64,000 nt of DNA from Flavobacterium seoulense (GCF_000695795.1 NZ_JNCA01000024.1:27206-91205), one strand, 5' to 3'; counted from the stretch's first letter, positions 53,017-62,520 are shown. The notes: generated by a model not told the origin, from the letters alone. Numbers and translations are program-made.

Positions 53017-53240
53017 ATATCATCTGGATTTAGCGTTGTAGTTTCACCATTTTTAATATTTTCTTCTGCTTTTTTTACTTTCTCAACAAACTCAGAAGTA
53101 TAAATACTCGATTTCTCATTAAGCTGTTCATAAGCTGGCTCAACAATTTCTATACCATCAACACCTTTAAAAAAAGCTTCAAACATAGCCATAAATGCTT
53201 TTCCTGTTTTGGTACGTTCGTTAATTTTAATTGTAGTCAT
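52992..53240 (-). CDS. Antitoxin of the YoeB-type module
   Basis: About 82 residues from the ATG at 53240; a TTG at 53270 is in frame but adds an unlikely leader. The start TTIKINERTKTGKAFMAMFEAFF resembles the short antitoxin (DUF2683-type) proteins paired with Txe/YoeB toxins in Bacteroidetes, and the C-terminal part (LNPDDIWGSLGLK) would bind the toxin. The frame is intact although the overlapping toxin gene is broken. It presumably also regulates its own promoter. Confidence 0.78.
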   Translation of the reverse strand: MTTIKINERTKTGKAFMAMFEAFFKGVDGIEIVEPAYEQLNEKSSIYTSEFVEKVKKAEENIKNGETTTLNPDDIWGSLGLK

Positions 53241-53294
53241 AACTTTAGGTTTAGAGTTACAAAGATACAAAATTCGTGTGGTATTGATTTTAAA

Positions 53295-53342
53295 GTTAAT
53301 TTGTTTATTCGTTAATTTGTTTATTCGTTAATTTGTTTATTC
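53295..53342 (+). repeat. Three perfect tandem copies of a 16-base unit
   Basis: GTTAATTTGTTTATTC is repeated three times without error at 53295-53310, 53311-53326 and 53327-53342, ending 13 bases before the Nif3-like start codon. It lies in the divergent intergenic region with the antitoxin gene, so copy number could affect promoter spacing or leader structure. Confidence 0.95.
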
Positions 53343-53355
53343 GAAAAAATTCAAA

Positions 53356-54450
53356 ATGAAAATAAAAGAAATCCTTTCTGTTCTTGAAGAAATGGCGCCT
53401 TTAGCCTATGCCGAAGATTTTGATAATGTTGGGCTATTAGTTGGTGATCAAAACACTGAAGCGACAGGAGTTTTGGTTTGCCATGATGCTTTAGAAAATG
53501 TTATTGATGAAGCGATTGCTAAAGAATGTAATTTGGTAGTTTGTTTTCATCCAATATTATTTTCAGGGTTGAAAAAAATCACTGGCAAAAATTATGTAGA
53601 GCGTTCGATTCTTAAAGCCATAAAAAATGACATTGCTATTTATGCCGTTCACACCGCTTTAGACAATCACAAAGACGGAGTGAATAAAATATTTTGTGAT
53701 GCTTTAGGGTTGACTAACACTAAAATATTAATTCCGAAATCTAATTTTATTCGAAAATTAGTTACGTATACCATTCCTGAAAATGCCGATAAAGTTCGTA
53801 ATGCTTTATTTAATGCCGGAGCTGGAAAAATAGGCAATTATGAAGATTGCAGTTTTAATTCGAAAGGAATTGGCACTTATCAAGGCAATGAAGACAGCAA
53901 TCCTGAAATAGGAGAACGTTTTGAATTTATAGAAAATGAAGAAATTAAAATCGAAGTTACTTTCGAAAAGTATTTAGAATCCAAAATTCTAAAAGCTTTG
54001 TTTAAAAATCATGTTTATGAAGAAGTAGCTTATGAAATTTATGATTTGCAAAACCAACATCAAAATATCGGTTTAGGAATGATAGGAGAACTTCCTGTTG
54101 AAATGGATGAAAAAGATTTTCTTCTTCTTGTAAAAGAAAAAATGATTGCTGATGGAATTCGTCACTCGGCCTTTCGAGGAAAAAAAATAAAGAAAGTTGC
54201 TGTTTTAGGTGGTTCCGGAAGTTTTGCTATAAAAAACGCCATTCAGGCTGGAGCTGATGCTTTTTTAACTGCTGATTTGAAATACCATCAGTTTTATGAA
54301 GCAGAAAATCAGTTAATTTTAGCCGATATTGGACATTTTGAAAGCGAACGCTATACAAAAAATTATATTGTTGATTTTCTTAGAAAAAAAATCCTTAATT
54401 TTGCCATCATTTTATCTGAAGAAAATACAAATCCAGTTAAGTACTTATAG
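53356..54450 (+). CDS. Nif3-like dinuclear metal-centre protein
   Basis: A 364-residue protein of the NIF3/YbgI family, with LAYAEDFDNVGLLVGD at the start. Metal-binding segments are VVCFHPILFSGLK, YAVHTALDNHKDGVN and DIGHFESERYTKNY near the end. The middle (about 130-240) is the extra PII-like insert domain found in longer members. The physiological substrate is not settled; GTP cyclohydrolase-type and metal-chaperone roles have been proposed. It is in an operon with the coiled-coil gene 4 bases downstream. Confidence 0.92.
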   Translation: MKIKEILSVLEEMAPLAYAEDFDNVGLLVGDQNTEATGVLVCHDALENVIDEAIAKECNLVVCFHPILFSGLKKITGKNYVERSILKAIKNDIAIYAVHTALDNHKDGVNKIFCDALGLTNTKILIPKSNFIRKLVTYTIPENADKVRNALFNAGAGKIGNYEDCSFNSKGIGTYQGNEDSNPEIGERFEFIENEEIKIEVTFEKYLESKILKALFKNHVYEEVAYEIYDLQNQHQNIGLGMIGELPVEMDEKDFLLLVKEKMIADGIRHSAFRGKKIKKVAVLGGSGSFAIKNAIQAGADAFLTADLKYHQFYEAENQLILADIGHFESERYTKNYIVDFLRKKILNFAIILSEENTNPVKYL

Positions 54451-54453
54451 AAT

Positions 54454-55233
54454 ATGACTAATACGAAAGAATTAAGTGTTGAGGACAAGTTAAGAGCCAT
54501 CTACGATTTACAATTAATTGACTCTAGAATTGACGAAATTAGAAACGTGAGAGGGGAACTTCCTCTTGAAGTGGAAGATTTAGAAGATGAAGTTGCTGGT
54601 TTAAGCACACGTTCTGAAAAACTAAAAGGAGAGCTTGAAGTTATTGAAGAGCAAATTAAAGCTAAAAAGAATAGTATTGATGAGCATAAAGAAGCTATCA
54701 AAAAATATACTAAACAACAAGAAAGTGTACGTAACAACAGAGAATTCAACTCTTTAACTAAAGAAGTAGAATTTCAGGAGCTTGAAATCCAATTAGCTGA
54801 AAAGCAAATGAAAGAAATGAAAGCTTCTATTGAACACAAAAAAGAGATTATTGCTCAATCTAAAGAAAAGTTAGAGTTAAAATCAAATCACTTAAAGCAT
54901 AAAAAATTAGAGTTAAACGATATCATGGCAGAAACTGCTAAGGAAGAAGAATTTTTAACTCAAAAATCAGCTGAATTCCAAGAGCAAATCGAAGAAAGAT
55001 TATTAGCTGCTTACACCAGAATTCGTTCAAGTGTTCGTAACGGATTAGCTGTTGTTTCTATCGAAAGAGGGGCTTCTGCAGGTTCATTCTTTACTATTCC
55101 ACCACAAACGCAAGTGGAAATTGCTTCAAGAAAAAAAATCATCATCGATGAGCATTCAGGAAGAATTTTAGTTGACAGTAGTTTAGCTGAAGAGGAAAAA
55201 GAAAAAATGGAAAACTTATTTGCAAGTATTTAA
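54454..55233 (+). CDS. Coiled-coil zinc-ribbon-family protein (COG1579) lacking its zinc ligands
   Basis: A 259-residue protein with a long antiparallel coiled coil (about residues 10-190, Lys/Glu-rich) and a short C-terminal domain. In the family this end is a four-Cys zinc ribbon (C-x2-C and C-x2-C before GRIL). Here the positions read GASAGSFF and DEHSGRILVD, so all four cysteines are replaced by Ser, Asp or other residues while the surrounding sequence is kept. The domain must fold without zinc. It is the second gene of the Nif3-like operon (4-base gap), a pairing common in Bacteroidetes. Function unknown. Confidence 0.88.
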   Translation: MTNTKELSVEDKLRAIYDLQLIDSRIDEIRNVRGELPLEVEDLEDEVAGLSTRSEKLKGELEVIEEQIKAKKNSIDEHKEAIKKYTKQQESVRNNREFNSLTKEVEFQELEIQLAEKQMKEMKASIEHKKEIIAQSKEKLELKSNHLKHKKLELNDIMAETAKEEEFLTQKSAEFQEQIEERLLAAYTRIRSSVRNGLAVVSIERGASAGSFFTIPPQTQVEIASRKKIIIDEHSGRILVDSSLAEEEKEKMENLFASI

Positions 55234-55243
55234 TTATATATTT

Positions 55244-55271
55244 AAGTCCCGATTCACATCGGGACTTTTTT
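55244..55271 (+). terminator. Terminator after the Nif3-like operon
   Basis: AAGTCCCGAT (55244-55253) pairs with ATCGGGACTT (55258-55267) around a 4-base loop, followed by T. It ends just before the next start codon at 55275. Confidence 0.85.
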
Positions 55272-55274
55272 ATT

Positions 55275-56117
55275 ATGAAAAAAGTCCTTTATTTTTTATT
55301 TACTAAATTGGTCGGTTTATACATAAACCTATTAAGTTTTATTTTTCCCAAAAAAGCAAACCAAATTGCTTATGCTCTTTTTAGCGAACCCAGAGACGGA
55401 AAATTACTAAAAGATAAACTTCCTGAAATATTAAACGAAACCGAAAAAACAATACATCAATACCAAAGCGAATATTTTCAAAGTTATACCTGGAAAGGAA
55501 ATGAAAATGTAATTTTGCTGGTACACGGCTGGGAGAGCAATGCTTCCCGATGGGAAAAATTACTAGTTTACTTAAAAAAATCAGGCAGTACTATTATTGC
55601 TCTCGATGCTCCGGGTCACGGATTATCCAGCGGAAAAGAATTTAATATTCCGCAATATGCTGCTTTTATTGATATTATGGTTCAAAAATTTGCCCCTAAA
55701 CATCTTATCGGACATTCTCTTGGCGGTAAAACCTGTCTTTATTATCAGTCAACTTACCAAAATGATAGTATCGAAAAAATGGTAATTTTAGGATCGCCTA
55801 GTGACTTTAAAATCATACTCAATAACTACATTAATTTATTGAGTTTGAATTCTAAAATTTCTAAAGGATTAGAAAATCATTATCTCAATCATTTTAATCT
55901 CACAATGGAGCAATTCTCAGGAAAACACTTTGCTTCTACTATAAAAACAAAAGGCTTAATTGCGCATGACAGCGAAGATACCATTGTATTATTCGAAGAA
56001 GGAAAAAAAATTGCCAGCTCATGGCAAGATGCCGTTTTTATAGAAACAAAAGGATTAGGACACAGCCTTCATGGAGAAGAATTGTATGAAAAAGTATATC
56101 AGTTTCTGTTCGAATAA
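55275..56117 (+). CDS. Alpha/beta hydrolase
   Basis: A 280-residue protein with a hydrophobic N-terminal segment (about 1-25) and an alpha/beta hydrolase fold. LLVHGWESNASRWEKL is the oxyanion region, ALDAPGHGLSSG follows, and the nucleophile elbow is GHSLGG (Ser in G-x-S-x-G). The acid is probably the Asp in GLIAHDSEDTIV, and the base His is in GLGHSLHGEEL. The substrate is unknown. It begins 3 bases after the preceding terminator, so its promoter must lie upstream in or before that hairpin. Confidence 0.92.
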   Translation: MKKVLYFLFTKLVGLYINLLSFIFPKKANQIAYALFSEPRDGKLLKDKLPEILNETEKTIHQYQSEYFQSYTWKGNENVILLVHGWESNASRWEKLLVYLKKSGSTIIALDAPGHGLSSGKEFNIPQYAAFIDIMVQKFAPKHLIGHSLGGKTCLYYQSTYQNDSIEKMVILGSPSDFKIILNNYINLLSLNSKISKGLENHYLNHFNLTMEQFSGKHFASTIKTKGLIAHDSEDTIVLFEEGKKIASSWQDAVFIETKGLGHSLHGEELYEKVYQFLFE

Positions 56118-56180
56118 CTTTTCAATAGCTAAATTCAATGGCAATATCAATTTTAAAATAGAACTGTAATAGACTTTTGC

Positions 56181-56275
56181 CATTGTTATTGATTTTTTAT
56201 CATTGTCATTGCTATTGTTTTTTTTACCATTGTTATTGATATTGCTATTGTCATTGATTTTTGACATTGAAATTG
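56181..56275 (+). repeat. Degenerate ATTG-based hexanucleotide repeats
   Basis: A run of YATTGN units (CATTGT, TATTGA, TATTGC, CATTGT and so on) broken by T-runs, between the hydrolase and the pseudouridine synthase genes. It contains the likely promoter of the latter at its 3' end. Confidence 0.7.
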
Positions 56276-56285
56276 TTTACTTTTG
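56254..56285 (+). promoter_or_regulatory. Promoter of the rluF-type gene
   Basis: TTG (56254-56256), 21 bases, then a perfect TACTTTTG (56278-56285). The start codon follows after only four bases, so the transcript would be nearly leaderless if this box is used. Confidence 0.45.
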
Positions 56286-56289
56286 CCTT

Positions 56290-57129
56290 ATGGAAGAAAA
56301 TCTAAAACGTCTCAATAAATTCATTGGAGAAACTGGCTTTTGCTCTCGTCGTGAAGCTGACAAATATATTGAAGAAGGTCGTGTAACTATTAATGGAATT
56401 GTACCCGAATTAGGAACAAAAGTAGGACCAAATGACGAAGTACGCATTGATGGTAAACTGATTCATGAGAAAAACGAAAAGCATGTTTATCTTGCTTTTA
56501 ACAAACCTGTTGGAATCGAATGCACTACTAATTTAGAAGTTCGTAACAACATTGTGGATTATATCAATTATCCAAAACGTATTTTTCCTATTGGCCGTTT
56601 AGATAAAGCTTCGGAAGGATTGATTTTTATGACTAATGATGGTGATATTGTCAACAAAATTTTACGCGCCAGAAACAATCACGAAAAGGAATACACCGTA
56701 ACGGTTAACAAACCTATTACCGAACGTTTTATACAACGTATGGGTAATGGTGTTCCAATTTTAGATACTGTAACCCGAAAATGTAAAGTTGAACAAATAA
56801 GCAAAAATATTTTTAAAATCATTCTGACTCAGGGTTTGAATCGTCAAATTCGTCGAATGTGTGAATATTTAGGATATGAAGTTATAGCTTTAAAGCGTAT
56901 TCGTATTATTAATATTTCGCTGGATGTTCCTGTGGGACGCTACCGCGAATTAACTGATGCCGAGATTAAAGAATTAAATCAGCTTATTGAACCTTCGAGT
57001 AAAACAGAAGAAGCAAGTTTACCAAAAACAAATACTTCTGAAAAAATTGAAGACCGAAAACCAATTTGGAAACCAAAAAATGATTTTCGTTCCAAAGAAA
57101 ATCCCAGATTTAAAAAAAGAGGAAATTAG
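56290..57129 (+). CDS. rluF: 23S rRNA pseudouridine synthase, RluF type
   Basis: About 279 residues from the ATG at 56290. An S4 RNA-binding domain (NKFIGETGFCSRREADKYIEEGRV) is followed by the RsuA/RluB/E/F catalytic domain with the Asp in IGRLDKASEGLIFMTNDGD and the later LTQGLNRQIRRMCEYLGYEV. The Cys-Thr-Thr segment KPVGIECTTN matches RluF, which modifies U2604. A basic ~55-residue tail is probably disordered. It converges on the OmpA gene with a shared terminator. Confidence 0.9.
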   Translation: MEENLKRLNKFIGETGFCSRREADKYIEEGRVTINGIVPELGTKVGPNDEVRIDGKLIHEKNEKHVYLAFNKPVGIECTTNLEVRNNIVDYINYPKRIFPIGRLDKASEGLIFMTNDGDIVNKILRARNNHEKEYTVTVNKPITERFIQRMGNGVPILDTVTRKCKVEQISKNIFKIILTQGLNRQIRRMCEYLGYEVIALKRIRIINISLDVPVGRYRELTDAEIKELNQLIEPSSKTEEASLPKTNTSEKIEDRKPIWKPKNDFRSKENPRFKKRGN

Positions 57130-57166
57130 AAACTACTAATTTTCTTTTTCAAAAAAATACAAACAA

Positions 57167-57196
57167 AAAAAATGAGGCCCGAAAGCCTCATTTTTT
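57167..57196. terminator. Bidirectional terminator between rluF and ompA-like genes
   Basis: AAAAAATGAGGC (57167-57178) pairs with 57185-57196 around a 6-base loop. Confidence 0.88.
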
Positions 57197-57212
57197 ATTT
57201 AATTGATTCTAA

Positions 57213-59282
57213 TTATTTTACAAGAATAATTTCAACTCTACGGTTTTGAGCTCTTCCTTCAACAGTTTTGTTAGAAGCAATTGGCTTAGTAACTCCATAA
57301 CCTTCTGACGAAAGTCTGTCTGCACTAATTCCTTTAGCAATTAAATAATCTTTAACTGCTGCAGCTCTATCTTTTGATAACTGAAGATTTTTAGCCACAT
57401 TTCCTGTGCTATCTGTATGTCCTTCTAATTTAAAATTAGCATTACTGTATTCGTTCATTACGTTTACAATTCCTTCTAATTTATCGTTAGATTCTGGCTT
57501 AATAGTCGCTTTTGAAGAATCAAATAAAACAGATTTAGAAAAATCGTTTAATTTTTTAATTACTTCTTTAGTTACTTCTGGACAACCTTTGTTAGCAAGC
57601 GTTCCTTTTACTTTTGGACATTTATCATCTTTGTCTAAAACACCGTCACCGTCAGTATCTGGCCATGGACAACCTGCATTTTCTTTTGGACCAGCAACAG
57701 TAGGACATTTGTCATCTTTATCTAAAACTCCATCGTTGTCTTTATCTTCCCATGGACATCCGTTATTAGCAGCTGGACCAGCAACATCCGGACATTTATC
57801 ATCTTTGTCTAAAACTCCGTCATTATCTCTGTCTCCCCATGGACATCCTTTATTTTCTACAGGACCAGCAACCGTAGGACATTCGTCATCTTTATCTAAA
57901 ATACCGTCTCCATCCTGATCTTTATCTTCTGCCTTTTTTTGATAAATTGGAATCTTAATTCCTAAATGAATATCAGCAGATTTTGAACTTTTCGAAATAG
58001 CATTAGAAAGAATTGAACCAGACCCTATGAAGAAAACTCCTGTTCTTAAACCTAATCCTACCTGTGCTTGTTTGCTATAATCCATGTAAGAAACCGGAAT
58101 ATAAGCAGAAAACCATTTTGATTCGTAACGAGGAGTCAAACTCACACGATTAGCAATACTACTTTGGTTTAATTTTGTTTTGCTTACAATTCCTAAATCA
58201 CCATTAGCATTCAAATAGAATTTATTGTGAATATTCCAATCGATATCAGCATGTAAAGCAGTTGGTAAATGAGATCTTACTGCTCCGTTTAAAACTGTAA
58301 AGTTGTAATTATTTTCTAAGAACTCATCGAAATTATCAGCATTATCATAATCGTCCTGACTGATTATTTGATTTAAATCATAATTTCTACGAATACCTTT
58401 ATTATATTTCATAGAACCTAAATCAGTAACAGAAACGCCAACACGTAATTTATATTTGTTTACTTCTTTTAGATCATTAATATCGGCTCTATCAGCACTA
58501 TATTCTGGTCTCCATTCGTAAGTTAAACCTAAATCAACTCCAAAACCTCTTGATTTTGAATCAAAATCTAAATCTGAATTAGCTGCAAAATCCTGGCTTG
58601 AACCATAAATTGCAGAACCTTGAGTTTCATAAGTACTTAATTGAGGTAAAATATTATCATTAAATTCTAACTTTACATCATTCCCTTGAATATGGTAATT
58701 AGCTACTCCTTGTAAATACTTAGCAGTAATACCTCCTTTTAAGAAATGCTCACCTCTTTGAAATAAAACTGCCGCATAAGAAATCCCAAATTCACCCCAG
58801 GAATTTCCTACTCCATTAAAACTTCCTACTGTAGCTTCAGGAAAACTAGTTTTATTATCTTTTGTTACGTCATTAATTACTTGTCCGTTAACACCAACAA
58901 CATTAACAAAAGCTCTTGCTCGTGTATAAACTGCTAATGAATGCTTTGGAGCAATATTAAACATTACAGATGGTCCCATTACATCTGCATTAAAAGCCGC
59001 ATTATTAGCATTACTAAAACTCTTTTTAGCTTCTAGATCAAAATCATAACCATCTTTGAAAACATCAAAAATCTTAACTCCGTAAGCATCATTAGCTACT
59101 GATGAACTTATAGAGAACAAATTAATATCTGTTTTAAAACGAGAATCTACAATAGACGAAGGGTTAAACAATACACCCTGAACACCTGCATAGTTATCAT
59201 GATAATAACCTAAATAAGACTGAGCATTTGCTGTACAAAAACTTGCAAAAGCAAATAAGGAAAGGAAGACTCTTTTCTTCAT
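57213..59282 (-). CDS. DUF5723 outer-membrane protein with TSP3 repeats and OmpA domain
   Basis: A 689-residue outer-membrane protein with a signal peptide ending FCTANAQ. Residues ~22-450 are a beta-barrel-like DUF5723 region ([22 protein letters not shown]). Four calcium-binding thrombospondin type-3 repeats follow, each with DxDxDGxxDxDD and CP (about 457-565), in near-identical ~38-residue units. The OmpA C-terminal domain (about 575-689) has [10 protein letters not shown] and [13 protein letters not shown] for peptidoglycan binding. It would link the outer membrane to the wall. It is a single-gene unit. Confidence 0.93.
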   Translation of the reverse strand: MKKRVFLSLFAFASFCTANAQSYLGYYHDNYAGVQGVLFNPSSIVDSRFKTDINLFSISSSVANDAYGVKIFDVFKDGYDFDLEAKKSFSNANNAAFNADVMGPSVMFNIAPKHSLAVYTRARAFVNVVGVNGQVINDVTKDNKTSFPEATVGSFNGVGNSWGEFGISYAAVLFQRGEHFLKGGITAKYLQGVANYHIQGNDVKLEFNDNILPQLSTYETQGSAIYGSSQDFAANSDLDFDSKSRGFGVDLGLTYEWRPEYSADRADINDLKEVNKYKLRVGVSVTDLGSMKYNKGIRRNYDLNQIISQDDYDNADNFDEFLENNYNFTVLNGAVRSHLPTALHADIDWNIHNKFYLNANGDLGIVSKTKLNQSSIANRVSLTPRYESKWFSAYIPVSYMDYSKQAQVGLGLRTGVFFIGSGSILSNAISKSSKSADIHLGIKIPIYQKKAEDKDQDGDGILDKDDECPTVAGPVENKGCPWGDRDNDGVLDKDDKCPDVAGPAANNGCPWEDKDNDGVLDKDDKCPTVAGPKENAGCPWPDTDGDGVLDKDDKCPKVKGTLANKGCPEVTKEVIKKLNDFSKSVLFDSSKATIKPESNDKLEGIVNVMNEYSNANFKLEGHTDSTGNVAKNLQLSKDRAAAVKDYLIAKGISADRLSSEGYGVTKPIASNKTVEGRAQNRRVEIILVK

Positions 59283-59314
59283 AATTATTACTATTTAGTT
59301 AATAAATTGGAGGC

Positions 59315-59352
59315 AAAAAAAAAACACCTAATTTGATAACGCAAATTAAGTG
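59315..59352 (-). terminator. Terminator of prfA
   Basis: On the minus strand CACTTAATTT (59352-59343) pairs with AAATTAGGTG (59334-59325), including a G-U pair, and is followed by ten T. It lies about 65 bases beyond the prfA stop. Confidence 0.7.
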
Positions 59353-59417
59353 CTTTTTCTTATTAATATCATTAATAATTTTGTGTTTTTCTTAACAAAT
59401 GATTTTTAGTTAACGAT

Positions 59418-60494
59418 TTAGAAAACCTCGCTAGCCTCTTTTAATTTTTCAGTATTGTTAACTAGCTGTAACTCATCTACAATCTTCTGAATATCACCAT
59501 TCATGATATTTCCTAAATCGTATAATGTTAATCCAATTCTATGATCAGTTACACGTCCCTGAGCATAGTTATAGGTTCTAATTTTTGCCGAACGGTCTCC
59601 AGAACTTACCTGAGAAGTACGTTTTGAAGCATCTTCAGCTTCTTTTTTAGCTAATTCCATTTCGTATAAACGAGAACGTAATACACCTAAAGCTTTGTCT
59701 TTATTCTTATGTTGTGATTTTTGATCCTGACATTGAGCAACTAACCCCGTAGGAATATGCGTTAAACGCACTGCTGATTTAGTAGTATTTACTGATTGTC
59801 CTCCAGGTCCTGACGAACAGAAGAAATCTACACGCACATCATTCATATCAATTTGCACATCAAACTCTTCTGCTTCTGGCAATACCATTACAGTAGCTGC
59901 CGATGTGTGCACACGTCCTTGTGTTTCTGTTTGAGGAACACGCTGTACACGGTGAACTCCCGCTTCAAATTTTAAAGTTCCATAAACATCCTCACCTGTA
60001 ACTTCAAAAATAATTTCTTTAAATCCTCCCGAAGTTCCTTCGTTCATATCCACAACAGATGTTCTCCAACCACGACCTTCACAATATTTAGTGTACATTC
60101 TAAATAAATCTCCTGCAAAAATACTTGCTTCATCTCCACCTGTTCCGGCACGAACTTCGACCATTACATTTTTAGCATCTTCCGGATCTTTAGGAATCAA
60201 CATGAATTTAATTTCTTCTTCAAGAAGTGGCAATCTTTCCTTTGCTTCCTCAAGTTGCATCTTAGCCATTTCGGTCATATCTGCATCACTTCCATCAGCT
60301 ATAATTTCATTAGCTTCATCAATATTAGCCATCAAAAGAACATATTCATCTCTTTTTTCAGCCAAAGCTTTTAGATCTTTATACTCTTTATTCAACTGTA
60401 CATAACGTTTTTGATCGGCAATAACATCCGGTTGGATAATTAAATCCGAAATCTCGTCAAAACGTTGTTTCACTATCTGAAGTCTGTCTAACAT
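59418..60494 (-). CDS. prfA: Peptide chain release factor 1
   Basis: A 358-residue RF1 from the ATG at 60494; longer readings from 60542 use a non-ATG start and an unlikely leader. The GGQ loop that triggers peptide release is at residues 231-233 ([16 protein letters not shown]). The stop-codon recognition tripeptide is PQT (187-189, in [16 protein letters not shown]), a variant of the PxT motif of RF1. The coiled N-terminal domain spans 1-110. It decodes UAA/UAG. Confidence 0.96.
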   Translation of the reverse strand: MLDRLQIVKQRFDEISDLIIQPDVIADQKRYVQLNKEYKDLKALAEKRDEYVLLMANIDEANEIIADGSDADMTEMAKMQLEEAKERLPLLEEEIKFMLIPKDPEDAKNVMVEVRAGTGGDEASIFAGDLFRMYTKYCEGRGWRTSVVDMNEGTSGGFKEIIFEVTGEDVYGTLKFEAGVHRVQRVPQTETQGRVHTSAATVMVLPEAEEFDVQIDMNDVRVDFFCSSGPGGQSVNTTKSAVRLTHIPTGLVAQCQDQKSQHKNKDKALGVLRSRLYEMELAKKEAEDASKRTSQVSSGDRSAKIRTYNYAQGRVTDHRIGLTLYDLGNIMNGDIQKIVDELQLVNNTEKLKEASEVF

Positions 60495-60570
60495 AGTTGT
60501 AGTCCTTATAATTGGAGTGCAAAAATACAAAAAAGATTGCACATTTAAGAATCGATATTTTTAATTTTTT

Positions 60571-60664
60571 CAGGAGCTTTTTCCTGCTCTCCGCTCTATC
60601 TTTTTCTAGTCTCGTCCAAAAAAGACGAGACTAGAAAAAGGATGCCGCTTCGATCAGGGCTAGG
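60571..60664. repeat. Dispersed repeat with internal hairpin (type A)
   Basis: A GC-richer intergenic element. Its outer parts (GCTCTCCGCTCTATC on the left, GATGCCGCTTCGATCAGGG on the right) enclose a perfect 16-base stem (60601-60616 with 60624-60639) and a 7-base loop. A related element lies at 63604-63706. I recall such sequences as common between genes in Flavobacterium. Confidence 0.6.
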
Positions 60665-60681
60665 CGTCTAATTCAGTGAAA

Positions 60682-61842
60682 TTAATTCTCTTCTGAGATT
60701 TTGTTCACCATAAAAATCATAAGCCCTCCTAATAATGCCATAACAAGAAATGCCCATTTCATACTCAAAGCTTCCGAAATAAATCCCACCATAGGCGGTA
60801 CTATTAAAAATCCAAGATACCCAATAGTAGATATCGAAGTCAATGCTGAACCACTACTTAAACCTTTTGATTTTCCTGCTATACTAAACACTAACGGAAC
60901 TGTACAGGAAACACCTACTCCTATTAAAACAAATCCTAAAATTGTAGAAACTATAAAAGGTAATAAAAAGCAAATTAAGAACCCAACACTAATCATTACA
61001 GCACTATAAAACAGCATTTTTTTTACGCCATAACGCATCACAATATGATCTCCACAAAAACGACCTAAAGTAACCGCTGTCATAAAAAACACAAAAGCTG
61101 CTGTGGTCATCTTTTGAGGTGCATGTAAGACGTTTTGAAAATATATACCACTCCAGTCATACATAGTATTTTCACAAGCCATCGAAACAAAACAAATAAT
61201 AGCAAACTTTACTAAATCTTTATCTGGTATAGAAAAAAACTTCCTCTTCTCTCTAGAAGGTTCACATACTAAAGTCATAGGATAAAAACAAGCTGTCACT
61301 GCTAACATAGCCACACTAACACCTAATAAATGCTGAGAAGGATCTATGTTTTGTGTTACCATAACATAACCTAAACCAGCTCCAGCAAAACCTGCCAAAC
61401 TCCAAATAGCGTGAAAAGTGGTTATAATCGATTTTGAATACAAACGCTGCACTTCTAGCGAATGAGCATTCATAGACAAATTCATAACATTTCTTGAACC
61501 TCCAAAAATCAATAAAATAATCACTAATTGCCAAACATATGCAGCAAAACCCGGCAAAGCCAAAACAACATTAAACAAAATAGCACCTATTAACATACAA
61601 TAACGACTGCTAAATAAATTCAACATTCTACCTGTAAATGGCATTGTCAACATTAAACCTATTGGAAAAGCAAATAAAATTGCTCCAAATTCAGCTTCAG
61701 TCAAATGTAATTGTGTTTTTATTGCAGGGATACGTGATGCCCAGGAAGAATACCCAAAACCTGAAACAAAGAAAAAGAAAGTTGTTGCCAGTCTGTAACC
61801 TTTTGGAGAATCACGCAAACTTTTTATATATTCTAATAACAT
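60682..61842 (-). CDS. MFS transporter
   Basis: A 386-residue major-facilitator protein with twelve predicted helices. The first half has the loop motif GRMLNLFSSRYCM and the second FCGDHIVMRYGVKK. Overall it resembles the FucP/YbjJ-like group of small-molecule or drug transporters. No substrate residues can be assigned and no metabolic genes are adjacent. It has a well-formed promoter upstream and a dispersed repeat downstream. Confidence 0.85.
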   Translation of the reverse strand: MLLEYIKSLRDSPKGYRLATTFFFFVSGFGYSSWASRIPAIKTQLHLTEAEFGAILFAFPIGLMLTMPFTGRMLNLFSSRYCMLIGAILFNVVLALPGFAAYVWQLVIILLIFGGSRNVMNLSMNAHSLEVQRLYSKSIITTFHAIWSLAGFAGAGLGYVMVTQNIDPSQHLLGVSVAMLAVTACFYPMTLVCEPSREKRKFFSIPDKDLVKFAIICFVSMACENTMYDWSGIYFQNVLHAPQKMTTAAFVFFMTAVTLGRFCGDHIVMRYGVKKMLFYSAVMISVGFLICFLLPFIVSTILGFVLIGVGVSCTVPLVFSIAGKSKGLSSGSALTSISTIGYLGFLIVPPMVGFISEALSMKWAFLVMALLGGLMIFMVNKISEEN

Positions 61843-61868
61843 TTATTTACCGTTTATAATTTGGAGTG

Positions 61869-61898
61869 CAAATTTAAACCTTTTATAGCGCTAACAAA
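61869..61898 (-). promoter_or_regulatory. Promoter of the MFS transporter
   Basis: On the minus strand: TTTG (61898-61895), an 18-base spacer, then a perfect TAAATTTG (61876-61869), 27 bases before the start codon. It is the best match in the window to the Bacteroidetes TTTG/TAnnTTTG promoter. Confidence 0.65.
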
Positions 61899-61988
61899 TG
61901 TTAAATATACCTAAATAATATTCTTAAAATTCAATTGGTATTTTTACTAATTTTACTGAAATTTTAATACAATATCAATTCTTTTTTT

Positions 61989-62468
61989 ATGCAAAAAACA
62001 GCCTCATTTTTATTACTCCTTTTAATTGTTTCGGCTTGTCAAAAAAATAAAAATTCCGAAAAAGAATTAATTAAAAAAGCGGATTGGCTTATTGGAAATT
62101 GGGAAACCAAAACTAATATTGGAACGCTTTCTGAAAATTGGAAAAAAGTTAATGACAGCACTTTTAAAGCACAATCACTTTTCATAAAAGAGAAAGACAC
62201 TATTCATAATGAAAGTATCCTCTTGCAACAAAAAGGAGAGTTTCTAACATACACCGCTACTATAAAAGGACAAAACGATGATAAACCAATTATTTTCCAA
62301 TTAAAAGAAGATGTGGAAAATGAACTAATTTTTGAAAATCTAAAAAACGATTATCCTCAAAAAATTAGTTATAAAAAATCAGCAAATAATAGCTTAATCA
62401 CTCAAATTTCCGGATTGCAATTAGGAAAACCAAGTGCCGAAAAATACATTATGATTAAAATAAAATAA
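61989..62468 (+). CDS. Small lipoprotein, DUF6265-like
   Basis: A 159-residue protein with a type II signal peptide ending VSAC (Cys17). WLIGNWETKT, SENWKKVNDSTFKAQSLFIKEKDTIHNESILLQ and FENLKNDYPQKISYKK give a lipocalin-like pattern of short strands as in DUF6265. No ligand is known. It is divergent from the MFS gene and ends at a small terminator. Confidence 0.75.
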   Translation: MQKTASFLLLLLIVSACQKNKNSEKELIKKADWLIGNWETKTNIGTLSENWKKVNDSTFKAQSLFIKEKDTIHNESILLQQKGEFLTYTATIKGQNDDKPIIFQLKEDVENELIFENLKNDYPQKISYKKSANNSLITQISGLQLGKPSAEKYIMIKIK

Positions 62469-62492
62469 TTACAATAAACTTCCTTTTTTAAA

Positions 62493-62520
62493 GAGCTCGC
62501 CATAATAAGCGAGTTTTTTT
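62493..62520 (+). terminator. Terminator after the DUF6265-like gene
   Basis: CTCGC (62496-62500) pairs with GCGAG (62509-62513), followed by seven T. The stem is short but well placed. Confidence 0.7.

Noticed and set aside
56203..56289. Hydrophobic N-terminal extension of the pseudouridine synthase
   Set aside because: The Leu-rich stretch is a translation of the ATTG repeat; the S4 domain starts right after the ATG at 56290 and a promoter box lies inside the extension.
57406..57918. 170-codon plus-strand open frame within the OmpA gene
   Set aside because: It is the antisense shadow of the repeated TSP3 units; its repeats mirror the real gene and no family is recognisable.
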